Shown: piece after piece, positions 43,062 to 51,119 of the stretch | Layout of the letters: each line of letters begins with the position of its first letter | Position numbering within the stretch: position 1 is the stretch's first letter | DNA from: Ancylobacter amanitiformis | GTDB taxonomy: Bacteria; Pseudomonadota; Alphaproteobacteria; Rhizobiales; Xanthobacteraceae | DNA length: 64,000 bases | Reading direction: 5' to 3' | Assembly: GCF_030814815.1 (NCBI RefSeq) | Contig: NZ_JAUSVR010000008.1 | Span: forward strand, 124,001-188,000 | Notes under the pieces: model-generated | Database searches by the model: none | What the model was told of the DNA's origin: nothing | What the model saw: the letters and a program-made list of their open reading frames with translations, nothing else | Translations under genes and position numbers: made by a program

Positions 43062-44150
43062 TCACAGGCCGGTCGAGGGCAGGAAGGTGAAGGCGGGCGT
43101 GGCGACGAACCTGTCGGCCGCATTGCCGGAATAGACCTTGCCGCCGGCAATGGTCAGCTTCTTCACCGGTGCGCCTTCCTTCAGGTCGAGATCGGCGAGC
43201 GGCACCCAGAAGGAGTTCGGGCTGGTCGAGCTGTCGAAGAAGTAGATCTTGTGGGTCTGGTCGGAAATGGTGCGCCAGAGCGTGGACGAAATGTTCGGCT
43301 GGCCCGGCGTGGTGATGCCGAGCGGCACGCTGACCGACCGCATCACGCTGAGCACGCTGGCCGCCGCCTGATACTCGAATTTCTGCTCCGGCACCGCGCT
43401 GATATAGTTCGGGTCCACCTTGGTCGGGATCGCGTCGATGAGGAACGAGGCGCGGGCGAAGCGGTCGGCGGCGCGGTTGGTGCCGGGCAGGAAGGTGAGC
43501 CCGCCAATGCCCTTCCAGTAGGCGTTGAGCGCCAGCTGCTGGTCGAAGCTCGGCGAGTTGGTCATCACGTTGAACTGCTTGCCGTGGTGCACCACGAGCT
43601 TGCCGCCGATATACTCGAAGATCGCGGAATCGCCGGTCGCGTCAGAGATGGCGAGGTGGAGCTGCGCGCCCTGGCCATTGGGCAGCTTCGGCGCGATGAC
43701 GCGGAACGGTTCCCTGGACAGCGCTTCCACCGCCTCCGCGACGGTGCCGAAATTATCGAGCGCATACTGCGCCCACAGGCTGATCGAGATGGCGGGCTTG
43801 CCGTCCGGCTGGCCATAGTCGGATTCGGCGAGATAGAGCAGATTGGCGACGAGGCCGGCCTCGTTCATGCCGTCCGCCGAGCCGACATCGTAGCCGGAGG
43901 CGATCAGGCTGCCATATTTCGAGGTCCATTTCGGCGTGTTGGCGCCGCCGGCGCCGTCACGCGTGATGCCCTGGGGGAAGGCCCACAGGTTGGTGTGCAT
44001 GTCCTCGGCCCAGTCCATCGACCGGCCGGTGATGACGAGGCCGTTATCGGCCACATACATGGCGCGGGTGCAGGCAAATGCCGGCGTCAGTGACGCGACG
44101 GAAAAGGCAAGCGCGGATGCCGCGGCTGCGAAACGTGAAATCCGGCTCAT
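43062..44150 (-). CDS. Periplasmic choloylglycine hydrolase/penicillin V acylase family protein
   Basis: Ntn hydrolase of 362 residues. The signal peptide ends TPAFA, and the next residue is C27 in CTRAMY, so signal cleavage itself would expose the catalytic N-terminal cysteine. Family residues are visible in GRSMDWAEDM (R, D), GMNEAGL, AISDATGDSAIFEY and MTNSPSFDQQ (N). Substrates in this family are linear amides such as bile-salt conjugates, penicillin V or N-acyl homoserine lactones. In a plant- or soil-type bacterium N-acyl amide hydrolysis or AHL quenching is plausible. It is monocistronic by appearance. Confidence 0.87.
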   Translation of the reverse strand: MSRISRFAAAASALAFSVASLTPAFACTRAMYVADNGLVITGRSMDWAEDMHTNLWAFPQGITRDGAGGANTPKWTSKYGSLIASGYDVGSADGMNEAGLVANLLYLAESDYGQPDGKPAISISLWAQYALDNFGTVAEAVEALSREPFRVIAPKLPNGQGAQLHLAISDATGDSAIFEYIGGKLVVHHGKQFNVMTNSPSFDQQLALNAYWKGIGGLTFLPGTNRAADRFARASFLIDAIPTKVDPNYISAVPEQKFEYQAAASVLSVMRSVSVPLGITTPGQPNISSTLWRTISDQTHKIYFFDSSTSPNSFWVPLADLDLKEGAPVKKLTIAGGKVYSGNAADRFVATPAFTFLPSTGL

Positions 44151-44368
44151 GACTCATACCGCCTTGTTCAAGTGTCCAACAGAGTTGGCACATCGCCACG
44201 AATATGGCGCGACAGGATTACCACCCCCGCGCCGCGCGGTCGATTTCTCGCTGAGCCATGCAGGGCGCATTCCGGGCGATCGGCAGAGCCTGGATCGCCC
44301 GGACAACCTGACGGTTGCGGCTTGAACGCTGGCGAGGGCTCCCCCGCGTCCGGATCGGGTCGGCCTCC

Positions 44369-45121
44369 TCAATAGACGGCGCGTCCGCCGGAAATGTCGA
44401 ACACCGCGCCGGTCGAGAAGGCGCAGTCCTCGGAGGACAGCCACGCGATCAGCGCGGCCGCCTCGTCCACCGCGAGGAAGCGGTTCATCGGAATCTTCGA
44501 GAGCATGAAGTCGATATGTTCCTGGCTCATCTGGCTGAAGATCTCGGTCTTGGCTGCCGCCGGGGTGATGGCGTTGACCAGCACGTTGGACGTCGCCAGT
44601 TCCTTGGCCAGCGACTTGGTCAGCCCGATCAGCCCCGCCTTCGACGCGGAATAATGCGAGGCGTTCGGGTTGCCTTCCTTGCCGGCGATGGAGGCGACAT
44701 TGACGATGCGCCCCCAGCCATTGGCCAGAAGATGCGGCACCACCGCCTTGGCGGTGAGGAACGGCCCGACCAGGTTGACATCGATGACGCGTCGCCAGGT
44801 CTGGCTGTCCAGCTCCCACAGCTTGCCGTTGCCACCGGTGATGCCGGCATTGTTGACCAGAATGTCGATCTTGCCATGGGCTGCGGCCGTGGCGGCGGTC
44901 GCGGCCTGCACCGAGGTCTCGTCCGTGAGTTCGACGACGTGGGTCGACACCGTGCCGCGGGATTGGAGGGCCGCCGCCGCTTCGTCGAGCCGCGCGCGGT
45001 CGATGTCCCACAAAGCGACGCGGGCGCCGGATGCGAGGAAGCGCTCGGCGGCGGCATAGCCGATGCCGCGTGCGCCGCCGGTGATGATGGCCGCGCGCCC
45101 GTTCAGGTCGATGACGTTCAT
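44369..45121 (-). CDS. SDR-family oxidoreductase (probable 2-keto-3-deoxy-sugar-acid dehydrogenase)
   Basis: Short-chain dehydrogenase of 250 residues: cofactor loop TGGARGIG (14-21), D38/D40 suggesting NAD preference, NNAG (90-93), catalytic S144, Y157 and K161. It is adjacent to an FAH-family diketo-acid hydrolase and an enolase-superfamily dehydratase, the gene set of the non-phosphorylative L-fucose/L-rhamnose type route. In that setting it would oxidise 2-keto-3-deoxy-L-fuconate to the 2,4-diketo acid. FabG-like activity cannot be excluded by sequence. It is the last gene of the operon. Confidence 0.8.
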   Translation of the reverse strand: MNVIDLNGRAAIITGGARGIGYAAAERFLASGARVALWDIDRARLDEAAAALQSRGTVSTHVVELTDETSVQAATAATAAAHGKIDILVNNAGITGGNGKLWELDSQTWRRVIDVNLVGPFLTAKAVVPHLLANGWGRIVNVASIAGKEGNPNASHYSASKAGLIGLTKSLAKELATSNVLVNAITPAAAKTEIFSQMSQEHIDFMLSKIPMNRFLAVDEAAALIAWLSSEDCAFSTGAVFDISGGRAVY

Positions 45122-45135
45122 AACCTGTCTTCCCT

Positions 45136-45981
45136 TCAGACCGCCGGAACGGTCGTCTGCTGCTGTTCGCCGAGGCCGGAAATGGCGAGGCGCATGGTCT
45201 GGCCGGCTTTCAGATAGACCGGCGGCTTCTGCCCGAGGCCGACGCCGGGCGGCGTGCCGGTCGTGATGATGTCGCCGGGCTGCAGGCTCATGAACTGGCT
45301 GATATAGGAGACGATGAACGGCACGCTGAAGATCATCGTGCGCGTGGAGCCGTTCTGGTAGCGCTTGCCGTCCACCTCCAGCCACATGTCGAGCACGTGC
45401 GGGTCGGGGATCTCGTCGGTGGTCACCAGCCACGGGCCGATGGGGCCGAACGTGTCGCAGCCCTTGCCCTTGTCCCACTGGCCGCCGCGCTCGATCTGGA
45501 AGGCGCGCTCGGACACATCGTTGACGATGCAATAGCCGGCCACGTGATCATAGGCCTCCTCGACACCGACATATTTCGCCGGCTTGCCGATGACGATGCC
45601 GAGTTCGACCTCCCAGTCGGTCTTTTCCGAGCCGCGCGGAATTTCCACGTTGTCATGGGGGCCGACAATGCAGTTCGGCGGCTTCATGAACAGCACCGGC
45701 TCGGTCGGGATTGCCATGCCCGCCTCCTCGGCATGGTCGGAATAGTTGAGGCCGACGCAGACGAACTTGCCGACGGAGCCGACGCAGGCACCGATGCGCG
45801 GCGTGCCCTCGACAGCCGGGAGCGTCGCGGGATCGAGCGCGCGCAGCTTCGCGAGGGTTTCCGGCAGCAGCGCGGCGCCGGCAATGTCGGGGACATGCGC
45901 ACCGAGATCGCGCAGCACGCCCTGGCTGTCGAGGAGCGCCGGGCGCTCCGCGCCGATTGCCCCATAGCGAACCAGTTTCAT
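45136..45981 (-). CDS. Fumarylacetoacetate hydrolase-family protein (probable 2,4-diketo-3-deoxy-L-fuconate hydrolase)
   Basis: Enzyme of 281 residues with the FAH C-terminal fold. The KFVCVGLNYSDHAEEAG segment, metal ligands in DWEVELGIVIG (E-x-E) and IVNDVSER (D), KGCDTFGPIGPW and TGTPPGVGLG are all intact. It cleaves the C-C bond of 2,4-diketo acids to pyruvate plus a hydroxy acid. Its pairing with the SDR (14 bp apart) and the enolase-superfamily dehydratase favours the sugar-acid role over aromatic-acid degradation. Confidence 0.85.
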   Translation of the reverse strand: MKLVRYGAIGAERPALLDSQGVLRDLGAHVPDIAGAALLPETLAKLRALDPATLPAVEGTPRIGACVGSVGKFVCVGLNYSDHAEEAGMAIPTEPVLFMKPPNCIVGPHDNVEIPRGSEKTDWEVELGIVIGKPAKYVGVEEAYDHVAGYCIVNDVSERAFQIERGGQWDKGKGCDTFGPIGPWLVTTDEIPDPHVLDMWLEVDGKRYQNGSTRTMIFSVPFIVSYISQFMSLQPGDIITTGTPPGVGLGQKPPVYLKAGQTMRLAISGLGEQQQTTVPAV

Positions 45982-46053
45982 CGAATCTTCCTCCTCATTA
46001 TTTTCGTCGCGGCCGTGCGGGCGCGCTTATCGGTCTGCCAATTGAACACGCCT

Positions 46054-47250
46054 TCACGCGGGGGCGAACAGCGCCGCCGGCGCGTGGGTGAAGCGGGCCA
46101 GCGCGTGCGGGTCGAGCGAGATGCCGAGGCCGGGGCGGGCGGGAATGCGCAGGTAGCCCTCGCCATCGACGGTGAACGGTTCGGAGACGATGCCGTCGAC
46201 ATAGGGGCTGCCGCCGATGAACTCGACGAGGTCGCAATGGGGCATGGCGCTCGCCAGCTGCAGGTCGGCGGCAAGGCCAAGCGCGGTGTTCCAGCCATGA
46301 CCGACATATTTCACGCCGAACTCGTCGGCGAGCCAGGCGATGCGGCGCTGCTCGCTGATGCCGCCGACCTTGGTGACATCGGGCTGGACGATGTCGAAGG
46401 CGCCCTTGGCCAGCCAAGGCAGGAAGCTCTGGCGGCGGGTGAGCACCTCGCCGCCGGCGATCGGCACCGGGCTGGCGCGCCGCAGCACGCAGAAATCCTC
46501 CAGCGCGTCCGGCCGCAGCGCCTCCTCGAACCAGCCGACGCCATAGTCCTTGAGCATCTGCGCGGTGTTGAGCGCCCATTTCAGCCCCTGCGGCCACTGT
46601 GCATCGGAGGCGCCGGCATCGACGAAGAGCTGCGCATCGGGCCCGGCTGCCTCGCGCGCCGCGCGCACGATCGCCTCGTCGAGCCGGGCATCGTCACGGC
46701 GGCCGAACGGACCCCAGCCGATCTTGAAGGCGCGAAAGCCGCGTTCGCGATGGGGGGCGATGACATCGGCCATGCGCGCGGGCTCCTCCATGAGCAGGGA
46801 GCAATAGGGCTTCACCCGCTCGCGATAGGTGCCGCCCAGCAGCCGGCCGACCGGCTGGCCGAGCGCCTTGCCGAGAATGTCCCACAGCGCGATGTCGATG
46901 CCGCTGATGGCATGGGTCAGGCTGCCGCCGCGTCCCATCCAGAAGGTGTTCTGGTGCAGTTTCTCGGTGACGCGCTCCGGCTCCAGCGCGTTCTCCCCGC
47001 GCCATAGCGGCTCCAGCACCTCCACCGCCGCCGCGACCAGCCGCCCGTCGGTGAACACGCTGCCATGGCCGGTGAGGCCTTCCTCCGTGTGCACGGCGAT
47101 GAGCGCATGCACGGAATCCTCCGGCCGGATCTCCGCCGACCAGCCACCTTTCGGGCTCTCGCCGAAGAGCGGGGCGACATGGATCGAGCGGATCGTCACC
47201 TTGGGCAAGGCGGGCAGGGAAGAGGCACTCAACGGATGGCTCCTGTTCAT
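46054..47250 (-). CDS. Enolase-superfamily dehydratase 1 (mandelate racemase/muconate lactonizing type)
   Basis: Enzyme of 398 residues with the MLE_N capping domain and TIM-barrel domain. Metal-ligand positions are the D of LFVDAGASD, the E of GWFEEALRP and the E of IAGGEVLT. The general base lysine region is AFKIGWGPFG, and the histidine is in YVGHGWNTALG. It likely dehydrates an acid sugar such as fuconate, rhamnonate or galactonate to a 2-keto-3-deoxy acid. It shares the K-x-GWGP motif with the paralogue at 56176, so the two belong to the same subfamily. The ATG overlaps the upstream permease stop. Confidence 0.83.
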   Translation of the reverse strand: MNRSHPLSASSLPALPKVTIRSIHVAPLFGESPKGGWSAEIRPEDSVHALIAVHTEEGLTGHGSVFTDGRLVAAAVEVLEPLWRGENALEPERVTEKLHQNTFWMGRGGSLTHAISGIDIALWDILGKALGQPVGRLLGGTYRERVKPYCSLLMEEPARMADVIAPHRERGFRAFKIGWGPFGRRDDARLDEAIVRAAREAAGPDAQLFVDAGASDAQWPQGLKWALNTAQMLKDYGVGWFEEALRPDALEDFCVLRRASPVPIAGGEVLTRRQSFLPWLAKGAFDIVQPDVTKVGGISEQRRIAWLADEFGVKYVGHGWNTALGLAADLQLASAMPHCDLVEFIGGSPYVDGIVSEPFTVDGEGYLRIPARPGLGISLDPHALARFTHAPAALFAPA

Positions 47251-47924
47251 TTGCGGCCCGCCGACGCCCAGCCGCGCTGCGACCAGCGCTCCAGCCGCCG
47301 GACCATGAGCGCGGCGGGGTAGCCGACGGAGAAGTAGAGGATCGCGGTAACGGTATAGACGGTGAAGTACTGGTAGTTGCGCGCGGCGATGATCTGGCCG
47401 GAGAACATCAGTTCCTGCACGGTGACGACCGAGGCCAGCGCGGTGTCCTTGAACAGCGCGATCAGATAATTGCCCAGCGCCGGCAGGACGACGCGGAAGG
47501 CCTGCGGGAAGACGACCTTCACGAAGGTGACGGTCGGCTTGAGGCCGAGGCTCTGCGCCGCCTCGTACTGGCTTCTCGGCACCGCCTGGATGCCGGAACG
47601 GTAGACCTCGCTCATGAAGGCGGAATAGTTGACGGTGAGGCCGATGATGGCAGCGGTCATCGGCTCCAGCCGGATGCCGGCGCTGGGCAGCACGTAATAG
47701 ATATAGATCAGCTGCAGGATCAGCGGCGTGGCGCGGATGAACTCGACATAGAAGTCGGCCGGCCAGCGGATCCAGCGTCGCGGCGACAGCCGGGCGAGCG
47801 CGATGGGAATGGCCAGGACGCCGGCGAGCAGGATCACCACGACGGTGAGGAAGGTCGTCACCGCCAGACCCTGCAGGAAGACCGAGCCGTAATCGTGGAC
47901 GACCGAAAAATCGAGCAGGTTCAT
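47247..47924 (-). CDS. Amino-acid-type ABC permease (HisM/GlnP family)
   Basis: Inner-membrane permease of 225 residues with about five hydrophobic helices, FIRATPLILQLIYIYYVLP (the usual R-x-T/G-P-L motif) and the EAA loop QYEAAQSLGLKPTVTFVKVVFPQAFRVVLPALGN. It is translationally coupled to the enolase gene, so the substrate is probably a sugar acid rather than an amino acid. No ATPase gene of this family is in the window. Confidence 0.87.
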   Translation of the reverse strand: MNLLDFSVVHDYGSVFLQGLAVTTFLTVVVILLAGVLAIPIALARLSPRRWIRWPADFYVEFIRATPLILQLIYIYYVLPSAGIRLEPMTAAIIGLTVNYSAFMSEVYRSGIQAVPRSQYEAAQSLGLKPTVTFVKVVFPQAFRVVLPALGNYLIALFKDTALASVVTVQELMFSGQIIAARNYQYFTVYTVTAILYFSVGYPAALMVRRLERWSQRGWASAGRK

Positions 47925-48000
47925 GAGAGGCGGCGCCGGGGATTGGGAATGATCAGGCGAGGATGGCCCGGGTCATGCCGGTGTCCCCGGCGGGCTTTGG

Positions 48001-48870
48001 TCAGAGCGGGAAGAAGAACAGGTTGCGGTTGGTGAGGCCGTATTTCTTCAAAACGGCGGTCGCCAGCCCGTTGCCGCGCACTTCCGCGAGGCCCTGGCTG
48101 AAGGCGCTGCGCAGCGAGCAGTCGTCCTTGCGCAGGGCATAGCGGGCATAGCCATAGCCATATTTGAAGATCAGTTCGTCCGGGATGGCGACGCCCGCGA
48201 CCATCTCGATCGGCGAGGCGCCGTTGGCCTTCATGAACTCGATGATCTTCACGTCGTCGTCGAGAATGGCGTCGACGCGGCCGGTGGAGATGGCGGCGAA
48301 TTCCTCGGCGTCGGTCTGGAAGGGCGTGACCGCCACGCCGATCTTGCGCAGATACTCATCCGCCGCCGAGCCGGCGATGGCGCCCACCTTCTTGCCCTTG
48401 AGCGTGTCGAACGAGGTGATGCCGGCCGGGTTGCCCTTGGCCACCACGATGGCGGGGCCATACCACCAGGCCGGGCCGGAGAAGGACACCGCCTTCAGCC
48501 GGTCGGGCGTGACGTGGATGTTGGCGGACACGATGTCGATGCGCTTGGCCAGCAGCGCCGGGATGAGCTGGCCGAACGGCATCACCTCATATTTGAACTT
48601 CGTGACGCCCGCCCATTTCAGCGCCGCCTCGACCAGCTCGATATCGAGGCCGCCGGCCTGCTTGGTGGCGGGGTCGAGCGAGGAATAGGGCGGCGAGGGC
48701 GAGAAGCCGAGCGTGACGCCGTCCGCCTTGGCCCGGGCCAGCGACGGGTCGCCGCAATTGTCGAATAGCGGCGGCGCCTCGAACTGGAATTCCTGCGCCA
48801 TCGCGCCTGCACTGAACGCGCCTGCACTTGCCACGGCCACGAACAAGGCCGCCAGAACCGATTTCAGCAT
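48001..48870 (-). CDS. Amino-acid-type ABC substrate-binding protein (SBP family 3)
   Basis: Periplasmic protein of 289 residues with a signal peptide (cleavage near AFSAGAMA-QE). The SBP_bac_3 pattern is clear: LGFSPSPPYSSLDPATKQAGGLDIELVEA, VSANIHVTPDRLKAVSFSGPAWWYG and KGKKVGAIAGSAADEYLR. The start at 48870 has AGGAGAAAG upstream. It is first in the leftward operon with the permease and sugar-acid enzymes, and is divergent from the GntR regulator gene across a region with two copies of an AT-rich palindrome-like site. Confidence 0.87.
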   Translation of the reverse strand: MLKSVLAALFVAVASAGAFSAGAMAQEFQFEAPPLFDNCGDPSLARAKADGVTLGFSPSPPYSSLDPATKQAGGLDIELVEAALKWAGVTKFKYEVMPFGQLIPALLAKRIDIVSANIHVTPDRLKAVSFSGPAWWYGPAIVVAKGNPAGITSFDTLKGKKVGAIAGSAADEYLRKIGVAVTPFQTDAEEFAAISTGRVDAILDDDVKIIEFMKANGASPIEMVAGVAIPDELIFKYGYGYARYALRKDDCSLRSAFSQGLAEVRGNGLATAVLKKYGLTNRNLFFFPL

Positions 48871-48920
48871 GGCTTTCTCCTCTTTCCGGAATGGCCGGCT
48901 TGCCGCCGACACGGTTATTG

Positions 48921-49001
48921 ATAAAAATATGACTTCTTGAGATTATCCTGTCCAGACAGTTCGTGATGTGCGGTGCATTAAAATACAAAAATATGACTTA
49001 T
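48921..49001. promoter_or_regulatory. Two copies of an AT-rich operator-like site AAAAATATGACTT
   Basis: Identical 13-mers at 48923-48935 and 48988-49000 lie in the 372-bp divergent region between the binding-protein gene and the GntR gene. Related sites AAATATGATATTT occur at 51999-52012 and 52126-52140. In the most symmetric copy the site is a palindrome (AAATAT-G-ATATTT). They are likely operators of the GntR regulator encoded at 49243. Confidence 0.6.
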
Positions 49002-49183
49002 AGTGAGTTTGCCGTTCCGCGATTGCCGCGCCCGGGCGGTGATGGCGCGCGCTCCGGCGTCGCGTCGCGGCGTCCGGGTCGGCCGCGCGTGCACATGCTT
49101 TGCATGGACAGGCGCGCCATGTGCCTATACCGGGGCACGCCCGGCCCGTCCGTGCGATCCTCGCGGCGTTGGAAGCGGGTGGG

Positions 49184-49230
49184 CCCTGGAATCGGTTGGT
49201 CCCTGGAATCGGTTGGTCCCTGGAAACTGG
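49184..49230 (+). repeat. 17-bp direct repeat upstream of the GntR gene
   Basis: CCCTGGAATCGGTTGGT occurs at 49184-49200 and 49201-49217 exactly, followed by a diverged partial copy CCCTGGAAACTGG. It lies 13 bp upstream of the proposed start codon and could affect translation or act as a binding iteron. Confidence 0.85.
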
Positions 49231-49242
49231 AGTGCGAGATTG

Positions 49243-50061
49243 GTGGAACGGTCGTCTACGCCCCGTCGCCGCGCTGAGGCCGCCGATCCCTCCGGCACGG
49301 CGGGCGAGGAGCGCCCGCCGCGTCCGGCGCGGCCCTCGGGCTACCGGATCAGCGGCCTGCAGGGGCATGTCATCACCGAGCTTGGCCGCGCCATCGTCTC
49401 CGGCCGTTTCGCGCCGGGCGAATTGCTGCCGCGCGAGCCGCAGCTGATGGCCGAATTCTCCGCCAGCCGCCCCTCGCTGCGCGAGGCGCTCAAGGTGCTG
49501 GCCGCCAAGGGCCTTATCGAGATGCGCCAGAAGGTGGGCACGCGGGTGCGCCCGCGCGACCTGTGGAACACGTTCGACAGCGACGTGCTGGCCTGGCACC
49601 TCGGCGACGAGGGCGCCGGCCCGGGCCAGCGCGACAGCATGCTGCGCGACCTCATCGAGCTGCGGCAGGTGATCGAGCCGACCGCCGCCCAGCTCGCCGC
49701 CGGCCGCGCCACGATGGAGGACCTGCGCCGGATCCGCGCCGCCGTGCAGGCGATGGAGGCGGCGACGGGGGACATGGCGAGCTATGCCCGCGCCGATGTC
49801 GCGTTCCACATGGCGGTGTTCACCGCGAGCCACAACGCGCTGTTCGCCCAGTTCGCCCATCTCGTGGCCGATTTCCTGCGCCTGAGCTTCTCCATCCAGC
49901 AGGAGGCGCTCAACGAGCGCGACAACCGCATCGAGGACGACGTCGCCCAGCACCGGCTGGTATTCGAGGCGATCAATAGCGGCGAGGGGGAAAGCGCCGC
50001 GCGGGCCATGCGCAACGTGGTTCTCAACGGCAAGAACTCGCTGCTGGCGGCGCTGGGCTGA
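49243..50061 (+). CDS. GntR/FadR-family transcriptional regulator
   Basis: Regulator of about 272 residues starting at GTG 49243 (GGAG 10 bp upstream); a TTG at 49240 or far-upstream ATGs are possible, but the extra sequence crosses a 17-bp repeat and is not protein-like. After a basic proline/alanine-rich tail (about 45 residues) comes the winged helix (LLPREPQLMAEFSASRPSLREALKVLAAKGLIEMRQKVGTRV) and an FCD domain with DVAFHMAVFTASHN and DVAQHRLVFEAI metal residues. The LldR/DgoR-like type fits sugar-acid effectors. Neighbours and operator-like sites support local control. Confidence 0.85.
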   Translation: MERSSTPRRRAEAADPSGTAGEERPPRPARPSGYRISGLQGHVITELGRAIVSGRFAPGELLPREPQLMAEFSASRPSLREALKVLAAKGLIEMRQKVGTRVRPRDLWNTFDSDVLAWHLGDEGAGPGQRDSMLRDLIELRQVIEPTAAQLAAGRATMEDLRRIRAAVQAMEAATGDMASYARADVAFHMAVFTASHNALFAQFAHLVADFLRLSFSIQQEALNERDNRIEDDVAQHRLVFEAINSGEGESAARAMRNVVLNGKNSLLAALG

Positions 50062-50066
50062 CGCGC

Positions 50067-51119
50067 ATGGCGCCGCTCGACCTCGCCTGGGCGTATGGTT
50101 TCCTGCGGGTGACACCGGTGGGCGCGATGATCGCCGAACTTTCGTTCCGGCTGCCGCCGGGCCGGGACGTCTCGCCTTTCGCGCGGCGGCACTGGTCGCC
50201 GGACGATCCCGCCCTTGCCGATCTCCCGGCCCATCTGCGCCATCTCGGGGCGGAATTCGTCTGCCTGCCCTTCGGGGTGGGCGGGGACGTGCGGGATATC
50301 GCGGCGCCCTGGCGGGGGCTGGGTCTCGCGCGCTGCAACGTGCCCGCCCATGGGCTGGCCGCCAATGCCGAATGGACGCTGGCGGCGCGCAGCCCGACGC
50401 GGCTGTGCTTCACGCTCGACTATCCCGCCGATCATGCCGTGCGGCGGCTCACCCGCGTGCTGGCGGTGCAGCCCGATGCGCCCGCGCTCGACCTGCGTCT
50501 GACCATCGAGGCCCGGCGGGCGGGTCGCGTGTCGCTTGGCCTGCATCCCATCCTCTCGCTCGACGCGCCGCCGGAAAGCGTGCACCTCCGCGCCGCCTTC
50601 CGCCGCGGCTTCACCTATCCCGCGGCCGTGCCGGGAGCCGCGATGCTGGCCGTCATCGGCGCGGAATTCGGCACGCTCGCCACGGTGCCGGCGCGCGCGG
50701 GCGGCGTGGTCGACCTGTCGCGCCTGCCCAAGGCGCGGCCGGTGGAAGATGTCGTGCAGCTCTGCGACGTTGAGGGGGCGGTGGAAATCGACCTCCCCGA
50801 GCGCGAAGCGACGCTGGTGCTGGACTGGGACCGGCGCCTTCTGCCCTCCTGCCAGATCTGGATCAGCGACCGTGCGCTGGATGAGGCCCCCTGGGCCGGC
50901 CGCTATCGCGGGCTGGGCGTGGAGCCGATCGCCTCCTGCTTCGATTTCGCGGAGGCGGTGTCGCTGGGGGACAATCCCATTCGCGCCGGCGGCACCGCGA
51001 CGAGCCTTGCGATTGATCCGGATCAGCCCGTGGAGATTGCCTACCGCCTGTCCGCGCGCGGATATCAGAAGGTGGCGGACAGTCCGCCATCGACCATGAG
51101 GACCTGCCCGGTGACATAG
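50067..51119 (+). CDS. Aldose 1-epimerase-family protein (mutarotase fold)
   Basis: Product of 350 residues with galactose-mutarotase-like features: beta-rich sequence, LGAEFVCLPFGVGG, HGLAANAEWTL (the His typical of GalM-type active sites), LGLHPILSLDAP (second His) and a distal GVEPIASCFDF (Glu). It would interconvert anomers of the sugar feeding the neighbouring pathway. It starts 5 bp after the GntR stop. Its last 55 bp overlap the 3' end of the convergent SDR gene, which is unusual. Confidence 0.75.
   Translation: MAPLDLAWAYGFLRVTPVGAMIAELSFRLPPGRDVSPFARRHWSPDDPALADLPAHLRHLGAEFVCLPFGVGGDVRDIAAPWRGLGLARCNVPAHGLAANAEWTLAARSPTRLCFTLDYPADHAVRRLTRVLAVQPDAPALDLRLTIEARRAGRVSLGLHPILSLDAPPESVHLRAAFRRGFTYPAAVPGAAMLAVIGAEFGTLATVPARAGGVVDLSRLPKARPVEDVVQLCDVEGAVEIDLPEREATLVLDWDRRLLPSCQIWISDRALDEAPWAGRYRGLGVEPIASCFDFAEAVSLGDNPIRAGGTATSLAIDPDQPVEIAYRLSARGYQKVADSPPSTMRTCPVT

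Noticed and set aside
49003-49242. Longer GntR start at 49003
   Set aside because: The added 80 residues cross two 17-bp repeats and read as Arg/Ala/Cys-rich noise without family similarity; GTG 49243 is preferred.
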